DNA from: an uncultured Christensenella sp.
GTDB taxonomy: Bacteria > Bacillota > Clostridia > Christensenellales > UBA1242
Assembly: GCA_905207515.1 (NCBI GenBank)
Contig: CAJLLK010000015.1
Span: forward strand, 1-19,676
Reading direction: 5' to 3'
Length of the DNA stretch: 19,676 nucleotides
Part shown: positions 7,262-14,228 of the stretch, in pieces
Position numbering within the stretch: position 1 is the stretch's first letter
Layout: the number at the start of each line of letters is the position of its first letter
Made by a program: the position numbers and the translations under genes
Notes under the pieces: model-generated
The model's database searches: none
What the model saw: the letters and a program-made list of their open reading frames with translations, nothing else
What the model was told of the DNA's origin: nothing

Positions 7262-7720
7262 ATGGCAAAAATTAAACAACTTTGCGAAGAAAAACTAAAG
7301 TCCGTTGTGGAAGAAATGGGTTACGAACTGGTCGACGTCAGCTTTGAAAAAGACGGCGGCGGAATGAACTTGGTTTTCACAATCGACAACGACAACGGCG
7401 TCACGATTGACGATTGCGAGTTGGTCAGCAAAAAACTTGACCCGCTTCTTGACGAACTCAATCCGACAGACGACAAACCTTATACTTTGGTTGTCAGCAG
7501 CCCAGGGCTTGACAGACCGCTCAAAACTGACCGAGATTTGAAAAGAAATTTGGGAAATGAAGTTGAAGTTTCACTGTTTGCCAAAATTGACGGGCAGAAG
7601 TTGTTTAAGGGCGTGCTTAAGGCTTTTGACGAAAAAACTGTGACTTTGCAGACAGAAAGTGGCGAGCTCAGCTTTGACCGCGAAAAAATTGCATCGACAA
7701 AATTGGTTATAAAATTTTAA
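7262..7720 (+). CDS. rimP: Ribosome maturation factor RimP
   Basis: RimP assists assembly of the 30S subunit. The 152-residue product has the usual two-domain form: an N-terminal domain with 'MGYELVDVSFEKDGGGMNLVFTIDN' character (about residues 19-45) and the conserved 'GVTIDDCELVSKKLDPLLDE...YTLVVSSPGLDRPLK' stretch (about 46-85). A C-terminal Sm-like beta domain follows (about 90-152). The start ATG 7262 has GGAGG 5 nt upstream; a TTG at 7250 in the same frame lies before and overlaps that site and is unlikely. It is the first gene of the operon and is followed by nusA after 10 nt. Confidence 0.96.
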   Translation: MAKIKQLCEEKLKSVVEEMGYELVDVSFEKDGGGMNLVFTIDNDNGVTIDDCELVSKKLDPLLDELNPTDDKPYTLVVSSPGLDRPLKTDRDLKRNLGNEVEVSLFAKIDGQKLFKGVLKAFDEKTVTLQTESGELSFDREKIASTKLVIKF

Positions 7721-7730
7721 GGAGAAAACA

Positions 7731-8909
7731 ATGGTTAATAAAGATTTTTTCAAGGCTCTTGACGAACTTGAACAAGAAAAGAAAATTGACAAAGAAACTT
7801 TTATCAAAACACTTGAAACAGCTCTCACATCGGCTTACAAAAAGATGTATGGAGAGGCAAAGTCAGCGATGGTCAAGCTATATCCAGAACGCAACACAAT
7901 AAGAATTTATTCTTACAAAACGGTTGCGGCTGAAGTTGAAGACGAAGACAAACAAATTTCGCTGGAAGAAGCAAGAAAACTTAAAAAATCATATAAGGTC
8001 GGCGATATTGTTGCTGTTGAAGAGTCGACAAAAGATTTTGGAAGAATTGCCGCTCAAACTGCAAAGCAGGTTGTTATGCAAAAACTCAGAGAAATGGAAC
8101 GCCAAAACGCTGCAAGCGAACTTTCTGAGAAAGAAGACGAACTTTTGACAACTGTTGTCAAGAGAATTGACGGCGACAATGTTTATGTTCAAATTGCGGG
8201 GACTCACACCGAAGGCGTGATGATGAAAAATGACCAAATTCCTGGCGACAAGTTTAATGTTGGCGACAGAGTTAAGGTCTATGTTAAAAAAATTAAAGAG
8301 TCTTATCATGGTCCACAAATTCAGGTTTCCAGAAGCAATATTGGCTTTTTGAGAAAACTTTTTGAATTGGAAGTTCCTGAAATTGCCAGCGGAGAAGTTA
8401 AAATCAAAAACATCGCTCGCGACCCGGGAAATCGTGCCAAAGTGGCGGTTTACACAGACAGACCAAATGTGGACGCCATCGGTGCTTGCGTGGGAAATCG
8501 TGGCAGCAGAATAAACACTATCGTCAATGAGCTTAACGGCGAGAAAATTGACTTGGTGGAATATTCTGACGACCCACTTGAATATATTGCAAGAGCTTTG
8601 AGCCCAGCAAAAGTTTTGTCAGTTGAAACGAACGACAGCTTGAACATGTCTCAAGTTATTGTTTCAGATGACAAACTTTCTTTGGCAATTGGCAAGGGCG
8701 GTCAAAATGTCAGACTTGCTGCAAAACTCACTGGTTGGAAGATTGACGTCAAACCTGAAAGCTTCTTAAAACCAGCCAAAACTGAAGAAGATGCTCCAGA
8801 AACCGAATATGAACTCACCGAACTTTCTGACGACACATCGTTTGACATGGACGATTTGGAAGAGCTGGAACCAGTTGAAGATTTTGACGTCGAAAACGAA
8901 GAAAAGTAG
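7731..8909 (+). CDS. nusA: Transcription termination/antitermination factor NusA
   Basis: NusA binds RNA polymerase and nascent RNA and modulates pausing, termination and antitermination. The 392-residue product shows the polymerase-binding N-terminal domain (about 1-130), an S1 domain (about 135-190, 'VVKRIDGDNVYVQI...GDRVKVYVKKI'), KH1 with GNRG at 255-258 ('GACVGNRGSRINTIVNELNG') and KH2 with GKGG at 321-324 ('AIGKGGQNVRLAAKLTGW'). The last 40 residues form a very acidic tail ending in 'ENEEK', instead of the acidic repeats seen in proteobacteria. AAGGAG lies 6 nt before the ATG. It lies 10 nt from rimP, and ylxR starts 9 nt beyond its stop. Confidence 0.97.
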   Translation: MVNKDFFKALDELEQEKKIDKETFIKTLETALTSAYKKMYGEAKSAMVKLYPERNTIRIYSYKTVAAEVEDEDKQISLEEARKLKKSYKVGDIVAVEESTKDFGRIAAQTAKQVVMQKLREMERQNAASELSEKEDELLTTVVKRIDGDNVYVQIAGTHTEGVMMKNDQIPGDKFNVGDRVKVYVKKIKESYHGPQIQVSRSNIGFLRKLFELEVPEIASGEVKIKNIARDPGNRAKVAVYTDRPNVDAIGACVGNRGSRINTIVNELNGEKIDLVEYSDDPLEYIARALSPAKVLSVETNDSLNMSQVIVSDDKLSLAIGKGGQNVRLAAKLTGWKIDVKPESFLKPAKTEEDAPETEYELTELSDDTSFDMDDLEELEPVEDFDVENEEK

Positions 8910-8918
8910 GTTTTGTTT

Positions 8919-9176
8919 ATGCAACAAAAAGAAAAAATCAGAATGTGCATTGTCTGCCGCGGACAGAGCGACAAAAAAACCTTGCTTCGAATTGTCAAAA
9001 ACAAAGATGGCGAAATTTTTGTTGACAAAACTGGCAAGGCAAATGGCAGAGGGGCTTACGTTTGCAAAAACAAAGATTGTTTTGAAAAGCTTTGCAAACA
9101 GAAAAGTTTAAACAAAGCTTTCAAGTGCAATGTTCCGCAAGAAGTTTATCAAAAAATTGGAGAGGAAATTGAATAA
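8919..9176 (+). CDS. ylxR: YlxR family RNA-binding protein (RnpM-like)
   Basis: A small basic protein of 85 residues. It has the family features CxxCR (Cys10, Cys13), then 'LLRIVKNKDGEIFVD', then 'GRGAYVC' (residues 43-49) and a further Cys54 before a Lys-rich helix. Members lie between nusA and infB in most Firmicutes; B. subtilis YlxR has been described as a nucleoid- or RNase P-associated regulator. The start ATG 8919 is chosen because GTAGG, which overlaps the nusA stop, lies 8 nt before it; an in-frame TTG at 8913 has no spacing for a ribosome site. Its end overlaps the TTG start of the next gene by 8 nt. Confidence 0.93.
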   Translation: MQQKEKIRMCIVCRGQSDKKTLLRIVKNKDGEIFVDKTGKANGRGAYVCKNKDCFEKLCKQKSLNKAFKCNVPQEVYQKIGEEIE

Positions 9177-9459
9177 TTTGTGTGGATTGATTTCAATTGC
9201 GAGAAAAGCAGGTTATGTGATTATCGGTCAAGATAACTTGAAAAATTATGACAAAAAGCTCTATCTGCTTTTGCTTGACAGTAATTCTGGCGCGTCTCTT
9301 ACTCGCGAAATGAATTTTCTATCACAAAAACACAACATTCCACTGCAAAAAATCGACAATTTGGGCGAACTTGCGGGCATTGAAAATTGCAAAGCTTTGG
9401 GCATCAAAAACAAGGCTTTTGCTGAAAATATAATCAAAAATTTAAAAGGAGATTTTTAG
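9169..9459 (+). CDS. ylxQ: L7Ae/L30e/S12e/Gadd45 family ribosomal-type protein (YlxQ)
   Basis: The 96-residue product matches the YlxQ branch of the L7Ae superfamily, kink-turn RNA binders found between ylxR and infB. Visible features are the opening 'LCGLISIARKAGYVIIGQDNL', a central 'KLYLLLLDSNSGASLTREM', and 'IENCKALGIKNKAFAENIIKNL', equivalent to the family's 'GKA-GR....VAI-D' end. The start is TTG 9169 inside the overlap with ylxR, because GGAGAGG (9159-9165) is correctly spaced. Longer in-frame starts upstream would lie wholly within ylxR and give an atypical N terminus. The TAG stop overlaps the infB GTG, so coupling is likely. Function is assigned by family and position only. Confidence 0.88.
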   Translation: MNNLCGLISIARKAGYVIIGQDNLKNYDKKLYLLLLDSNSGASLTREMNFLSQKHNIPLQKIDNLGELAGIENCKALGIKNKAFAENIIKNLKGDF

Positions 9460-11963
9460 TGGCTTCACAACAACTTAACGCACTCAAATCAATAAACACA
9501 ATTCAAAGAGATGGCTCTTTGCAGAATTTATTATTGTCAATCAAGCAAGTGAAAGCTGACATTGACAGTTTTTCTAAGGCGTTGCAAGACCAAAAGAGCA
9601 AGTTGCAAGCTTTGCAAAGAGAAAAAGAAAGACAAGCCGAACTTGAAATGAAAGCTGAAGAAAAGTTGAAAGCTGAGGCTGCTGAAAATGTTGCAAAAAC
9701 TGAAGTTAAGCAAGAAGAAAAGCCGAAAAAACAAATTTTCTCTCAAGGGACCAATCAAAACAACAACTTCCGAAAATTTGAAGGCAACAACGCCAAATTT
9801 CAGCGAAACAACAATGCCTTTGGGCGCAACTTTCAACAAAATAACCAGAACAACAAGTTTCAACCAAACGGTCAAAATTTCAGAAACAATCAACAAAGAC
9901 CAAACAACAATTTCAAAAAGAATAACTCTTTTGTTTCGACCAGGGCGAATGGTTTCAAATCTTTTGCACCAGCTCCAACTGAAAGCAGTGCGGTTTTGGC
10001 GCAGCCTGAAAGAAATTTTGGAAACAAAAACAAACAGAGAAGAAATGTTGATGAAAGCAAAAAGATAAGTGCAAAGCTTCGTGCAAATGCCAACAAACAA
10101 AACAATATTCTCGTTTTGGATGATGACGGGTTTGAAGAAACCACAATGGGCTCAAGAAAACTTATCAAAAAGAAAAAAGAAGTGCACACAGTTGTTGCTC
10201 CACAAATCACGCACGCTGTTATCACAACAAACGAAATCACGGTCAAAGACCTCAGTGAAAAAATTGGCAAGCCAGTTTCTGAAATTGTCAAAAAACTCAT
10301 GCTTTTGGGGGTTATGGCGACAATCAACAGTTCAATCGACTTCGACACCGCTGAACTTGTTTCGAACGAACTTGGCGTGACGCTCGAACTCAAACTCGAC
10401 AAAACTTTTGAAGAAAAACTGCATGATGTTTCAGCTGAACAAGACGCAGAAGAGAATTTGGTTAAGCGTCCACCAGTTGTCACTGTCATGGGGCATGTTG
10501 ACCACGGAAAAACTTCGCTTTTGGATGCATTCAGAAAGTCGAACGTTGTTTCGGGAGAAGCGGGCGGAATTACGCAAAAAATTGGTGCTTATCAAATTTC
10601 GTTTAACGGCGAAAAAATCACATTTATTGACACCCCTGGTCACGCCGCATTCACAAGCATGCGTGCAAGAGGTGCTGAAGTGACAGATGTTGCAATTTTG
10701 GTTGTTGCGGCTGACGACGGAATTATGCCGCAAACTGTGGAAGCCATCAATCACATCAAGGCGGCGGGCGTTCCAATGATTGTGGCGATTAACAAAATGG
10801 ACAAACCTGAAGCAAACCCTGAAAGAGTGAAACAACAGCTGACAGAACATGGCGTTTTGCCGGAAGAATGGGGTGGCGATGCCATTTGCGTTCCGATTTC
10901 TGCTAAAACGGGCATGGGGCTGGACGAACTCAAGAAAATGATTTTGCTTGTTGCCGAAATGGAAGACCTTAAGGCAAATCCAAACAAAATGGCAACGGGC
11001 GTTGTGCTTGAAGCGGAACTTGACAAAAACAGAGGTGCTGTTGCCACTGTGCTTGTTCAAAACGGAACACTTAAAATCGGTGACTCAATCATGTCGGGCA
11101 TAACTTACGGCAAAGTGAAAGCCATGTTTGACGAAAACGGCAAACCTGTTAAAAAGGCTGGACCTTCAACTCCTGTTTCAGTCATGGGCTTCAACGATGT
11201 TCCAAGCTCTGGCGACGCTGTTTATGCGGTGGAAGAAAGCTTGTCTAAACAGGTTATCAACGAAAGAATAAACAAAATAAAACAAGAACGCGCTAAACAC
11301 ACTTCTGGCGCCACGGCTGACGATTTTATGAGCCGTGTTCATGAAGGAAAGCTGAAAAATCTCAACATCATTATCAAGGCTGACACACAAGGTTCGGTTG
11401 AAGCGCTCAAAGCGTCGCTGGAAGCAATCAAAAATGACGAAGTTAAAGTTGTTTGCATTCACAGCGCTCCTGGTGCTATCACAGAAAGTGATGTCATTTT
11501 GGCTCAGACAACCGGCGCAATCATCATTGCATTTAACCTTAAAACACCTTCAAAAATGGAACAGATGATTGAAAGCATGAAAGTCGAACACATTGAGTCA
11601 AAAATCATTTATGAAATCATCGACCAAGTGACAAGAATAAGCAAAGGCATGATGGCTGTCAAATATGAAGAAAAATATATCGGCAGCGCAGAAATTCGTG
11701 TTGTTTTCAAGCTCTCTTCAGCGGGAATGGTTGCAGGAAGCTATGTTCTTGACGGCAAAATTCAAAGAAACGGCATAGCAAAAGTTAAACGCAAAAACGA
11801 AACAATTGGCGAAAGCGTGATTGACTCTTTGAAAATTGTCAAAGATGAGAAGAGCGAAGTTGCCAAAGGTTTTGAGTGCGGAATTAAACTTCGCGACAAC
11901 ATCAACTTCCAAGAAGGCGACATCATTGAGTGTTATCTTAAACAAGAAATCAAAAGAGATTAA
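9459..11963 (+). CDS. infB: Translation initiation factor IF-2
   Basis: IF-2 is the GTPase that brings fMet-tRNA to the 30S subunit and promotes subunit joining. The 834-residue product has a charged helical stretch (about 25-80), an Asn/Gln/Phe-rich low-complexity segment (about 98-165), one IF2_N-type domain ('ITVKDLSEKIGKPVSEIVKKLMLLGV', about 255-305), and then the GTPase. The GTPase motifs are GHVDHGKT (345-352), 'AGGITQKIGAY', DTPGHAAFT, NKMDKP and SAKTG. Domains II-IV follow, including 'IKADTQGSVEALKASLE' and the C-terminal initiator-tRNA-binding domain. The N-terminal IF2_N copy that often opens the protein is not recognisable. Start GTG 9459 has AGGAG 7 nt upstream and overlaps the ylxQ stop. 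An intrinsic terminator overlaps its 3' end. Confidence 0.96.
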   Translation: MASQQLNALKSINTIQRDGSLQNLLLSIKQVKADIDSFSKALQDQKSKLQALQREKERQAELEMKAEEKLKAEAAENVAKTEVKQEEKPKKQIFSQGTNQNNNFRKFEGNNAKFQRNNNAFGRNFQQNNQNNKFQPNGQNFRNNQQRPNNNFKKNNSFVSTRANGFKSFAPAPTESSAVLAQPERNFGNKNKQRRNVDESKKISAKLRANANKQNNILVLDDDGFEETTMGSRKLIKKKKEVHTVVAPQITHAVITTNEITVKDLSEKIGKPVSEIVKKLMLLGVMATINSSIDFDTAELVSNELGVTLELKLDKTFEEKLHDVSAEQDAEENLVKRPPVVTVMGHVDHGKTSLLDAFRKSNVVSGEAGGITQKIGAYQISFNGEKITFIDTPGHAAFTSMRARGAEVTDVAILVVAADDGIMPQTVEAINHIKAAGVPMIVAINKMDKPEANPERVKQQLTEHGVLPEEWGGDAICVPISAKTGMGLDELKKMILLVAEMEDLKANPNKMATGVVLEAELDKNRGAVATVLVQNGTLKIGDSIMSGITYGKVKAMFDENGKPVKKAGPSTPVSVMGFNDVPSSGDAVYAVEESLSKQVINERINKIKQERAKHTSGATADDFMSRVHEGKLKNLNIIIKADTQGSVEALKASLEAIKNDEVKVVCIHSAPGAITESDVILAQTTGAIIIAFNLKTPSKMEQMIESMKVEHIESKIIYEIIDQVTRISKGMMAVKYEEKYIGSAEIRVVFKLSSAGMVAGSYVLDGKIQRNGIAKVKRKNETIGESVIDSLKIVKDEKSEVAKGFECGIKLRDNINFQEGDIIECYLKQEIKRD

Positions 11964-11978
11964 ACATCTCTTTTTTTT
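11952..11978 (+). terminator. Intrinsic terminator overlapping the infB stop codon
   Basis: AAAAGAGAT (11952-11960) pairs with ATCTCTTTT (11966-11974) around the loop TAAAC, followed by T residues through 11978. The 5' arm is the last coding triplets of infB, and the TAA stop lies in the loop, so a ribosome finishing infB would cover the hairpin. Confidence 0.85.
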
Positions 11979-11990
11979 CGTGCGATTGCT

Positions 11991-12019
11991 TTGAATTTTG
12001 GCGCAAAAAATGTTAATAT
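11991..12019 (+). promoter_or_regulatory. Candidate promoter for rbfA-nrnA-truB-nfo
   Basis: TTGAAT (11991-11996), a 17-nt spacer, then TAATAT (12014-12019) preceded by TGT, giving an extended -10. The -10 matches only four of six bases, so the call is moderate. It lies directly after the infB terminator and 20 nt before the rbfA start. Confidence 0.5.
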
Positions 12020-12038
12020 AAAATCAAAGGAGAATAAT

Positions 12039-12413
12039 ATGTCAAACAGAATGGAAAGAGCAAACAGTCAAATTCAGAAGTGTTTAATTGAAATCATCAA
12101 AAACAAAATGAACGACCCAAGAGTGAACAAAATCGTCAGCATAACAGAAGTCAGCGTGACGCCAGATTTCAAGTTTTGCAAAGCCAAAGTCAGCGTTTTA
12201 GACATTGAAAACGCTTCAGAAGTTGTCAAAGTTTTGCAAAAAAGTGAAGGATTTATCAAAAGAGAACTCTCTCAGATGCTCGATATGCCACAGGTTCCAA
12301 AAATCAATTTTGTTGTTGACAAAAGCACGCTGAGTGCAATCAGAGTGGAAGAAATTTTGCGCAGTTTAAACATTCCAAAAGAGGAGAGCGAAGAAAATGA
12401 TGACGATGAATAG
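12039..12413 (+). CDS. rbfA: Ribosome-binding factor A
   Basis: RbfA is a KH-type protein that matures the 5' end region of 16S rRNA in the 30S subunit. The 124-residue product is of normal length and carries the family core: 'RMERANSQIQKCLIEIIKNKMNDPRV', then 'ITEVSVTPDFKFCKAKVSVL' and 'FIKRELSQMLDMPQVPKINFVVDKS'. It ends in a short acidic tail. The start is ATG 12039 with AAAGGAGAA centred 8-10 nt upstream; a longer in-frame TTG start at 11991 would lie inside the candidate promoter. Its end overlaps the start of the DHH phosphoesterase gene by 17 nt. Confidence 0.95.
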   Translation: MSNRMERANSQIQKCLIEIIKNKMNDPRVNKIVSITEVSVTPDFKFCKAKVSVLDIENASEVVKVLQKSEGFIKRELSQMLDMPQVPKINFVVDKSTLSAIRVEEILRSLNIPKEESEENDDDE

Positions 12414-13362
12414 TGTTTTATCAAAAATCAAATCCGCTCAAAAAATTGCACTTTTCACGCACAGAAATCCTGACCCAGACGCATACGGCGCGGTTTTTGG
12501 ATTGAAAGAAATCCTTTCGGACATGGGAAAAACGGCAGAAGTTTTTGCCGTCAAAAACCAACCATGCAATTTGGACCATATTTTTCCGCTTGACAAGCTC
12601 AAAACAGATTTCAAAGTCAAAGATTTTGACTTGTCAGTCATTTTAGACTTAAATTCAACGGGCATGATTGCCGATTGTTTTGTTTCTGAACTTGAAAAGT
12701 GCAAAAACATCATCATCATCGACCATCACGAACTTAAAGATGAAAAAAGATTGACCGAAAAAATTTTTCTGAAGCCAAATTATGCCGCAACTTGTGAAAT
12801 TATCACGGAATTTGCACACAAAAACAAGCTAAAAATCAATCCTGACGCTGCAACTTTTTTATATGCGGGCTTGATGGGTGACACTGACAGATTTTTGCAT
12901 GGAAATTTGTCAAAAAATGTTTTTGAAATGGCTTTGATTTTGCAAGAAAACAAGGCGAAAATTCAATTTGTTTATGATTATCTTTATAGGTTTAAGTCGA
13001 AGAAATATTTGATGGTTTTCAAAGATTTGATTGACCGATTGACTTATCTTGAAAACGACAGAGCGGTCTTTGCCATTTATTCTCAAAAGACAATAAAAAA
13101 GCTTGGCGTGACAACTGAAGACATCAAAGCCTTTGCAAACAATCTTGTTCAGATTGAAAATGTTGAAGTCTCATTTTTGTGCATTGAATATGACGGTTAC
13201 TTCAAAATGAGCGTAAGGTCAAGACGCGGTCAAATTTTGAATTTGGCTACCAAAATGGGCGGCGGTGGACACAACTGTGCAGCTGGCTTTGAACTTAAGA
13301 CCACCGAAAAAGCTTTGAAAAAACTGTTGCCACAGTGGATAAGGGAGATTTTTCATGGCTGA
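12397..13362 (+). CDS. nrnA: DHH/DHHA1 phosphoesterase, NrnA-like oligoribonuclease/pAp phosphatase
   Basis: Bifunctional NrnA proteins degrade short RNA and DNA oligomers and dephosphorylate pAp; related DHH enzymes hydrolyse linear or cyclic dinucleotides. The 321-residue product has the manganese-binding DHH motifs in order: 'HRNPDPDAYGA' (about 25-35), 'VILDLNSTGM', 'IIDHHE', and 'GLMGDTDRFL'. The substrate-binding DHHA1 motif 'MGGGGHNCAAGF' follows near residue 290. ATG 12397 has GAGGAG ending 10 nt upstream; ATG 12400 is an equally possible start. It overlaps rbfA and truB, so it is co-transcribed with both, the usual Clostridia arrangement. The exact substrate cannot be fixed from sequence. 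Confidence 0.9.
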   Translation: MMTMNSVLSKIKSAQKIALFTHRNPDPDAYGAVFGLKEILSDMGKTAEVFAVKNQPCNLDHIFPLDKLKTDFKVKDFDLSVILDLNSTGMIADCFVSELEKCKNIIIIDHHELKDEKRLTEKIFLKPNYAATCEIITEFAHKNKLKINPDAATFLYAGLMGDTDRFLHGNLSKNVFEMALILQENKAKIQFVYDYLYRFKSKKYLMVFKDLIDRLTYLENDRAVFAIYSQKTIKKLGVTTEDIKAFANNLVQIENVEVSFLCIEYDGYFKMSVRSRRGQILNLATKMGGGGHNCAAGFELKTTEKALKKLLPQWIREIFHG

Positions 13363-14209
13363 AAACAAGAGTGGGCTGGTGCTTGTCAACAAGCCAGAGG
13401 GCGTTTCGTCAAACAAGGTCGTTAACATCGTCAAGCACGCACTTGGTGCGAAAAAGTGCGGTCACCTTGGCACGTTGGACCTTGAAGGTGCGGGACTTTT
13501 GATTGTGACGGTGAACAGCGCCACCAAGCTTTTCGATTTCTTTTTAAACAAATCCAAAACCTATGAAACTGTTTTCGTTTTCGGCTTTGAGACTGACACT
13601 CTAGATTTGGCGGGAAAGATTGTCAAAGAAAAACCTTGCAAACTTTCAAAAGAAGAAGTGGAAAGTGCGGCAAAAGAAATGGTGGGCGACTATGACCAAA
13701 TGCCGCCACAATATTCTGCAAAAAAAGTGAATGGAAAAATTGCGTATAAAGAAGCTCGAAGTGGCAGACAAGTTGAGCTTCGACCAAAACGCGTTTCAAT
13801 TTTTTCTTTCAAACTTTTAAAGCAACTCGATGACAACAAATTTAAGTTTGAGATTTGTTGCTCAAGCGGAACATATATCAGGTCAATTTGTCGCGATTTG
13901 GCTGAAAAACTCTCAACATATGGTAGTATGCAATGCATACTACGCACAAGATGTGGAAGTTTTTCGCTTGAAGATGCATATTCACTTGAAGATGTCAAAA
14001 ATGGAAATTTTGAAGTTTTGTCTTGTGAAAGTCTGTTTGATTTTCCAAAAATCGACTTGGAAAAAGTTGACGCAACCAAACTTCTGAACGGTCAATTTTT
14101 GAAGTTAAGCCGCGAAAACGGCGAATATAAACTTTTTGACGGCAAAACATTTTTGGGGATTGGCGAAATCAAAGAAAACGTTTTGCGTTTGAAATTGAGA
14201 TTGATTTAA
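13355..14209 (+). CDS. truB: tRNA pseudouridine-55 synthase TruB
   Basis: TruB makes pseudouridine 55 in the T arm of tRNAs. The 284-residue product shows motif I 'LVLVNKPEGVSSNKVV', the catalytic motif 'GHLGTLD' with Asp42, 'KTYETVFVFGFETDTLD', the 'MPPQYSAKKVNGKIAYKEAR' stretch, and 'GTYIRSICRDL'. A short PUA-like C-terminal part ends the protein. After the catalytic Asp the usual Pro-x-Ala-x-Gly is Leu-Glu-Gly-Ala-Gly, a deviation near the active site. GGGAG lies 7 nt before ATG 13355, and the gene overlaps nrnA by 8 nt. A perfect 10-nt inverted repeat lies inside it at 13923-13943. nfo follows 19 nt later; ribF, the common next gene, is absent. Confidence 0.94.
   Translation: MAENKSGLVLVNKPEGVSSNKVVNIVKHALGAKKCGHLGTLDLEGAGLLIVTVNSATKLFDFFLNKSKTYETVFVFGFETDTLDLAGKIVKEKPCKLSKEEVESAAKEMVGDYDQMPPQYSAKKVNGKIAYKEARSGRQVELRPKRVSIFSFKLLKQLDDNKFKFEICCSSGTYIRSICRDLAEKLSTYGSMQCILRTRCGSFSLEDAYSLEDVKNGNFEVLSCESLFDFPKIDLEKVDATKLLNGQFLKLSRENGEYKLFDGKTFLGIGEIKENVLRLKLRLI
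13923..13943. repeat. Perfect inverted repeat within truB
   Basis: Arms GTAGTATGCA (13923-13932) and TGCATACTAC (13934-13943) are exact reverse complements with a single A between them. It lies in the coding sequence for the 'YGSMQCILRTR' stretch of TruB. As RNA it could form a hairpin only with a larger loop, so it reads more like a two-fold symmetric DNA site. No second copy was seen in the window. Confidence 0.85.
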
Positions 14210-14228
14210 AATTGAAAAGGAGACACAA

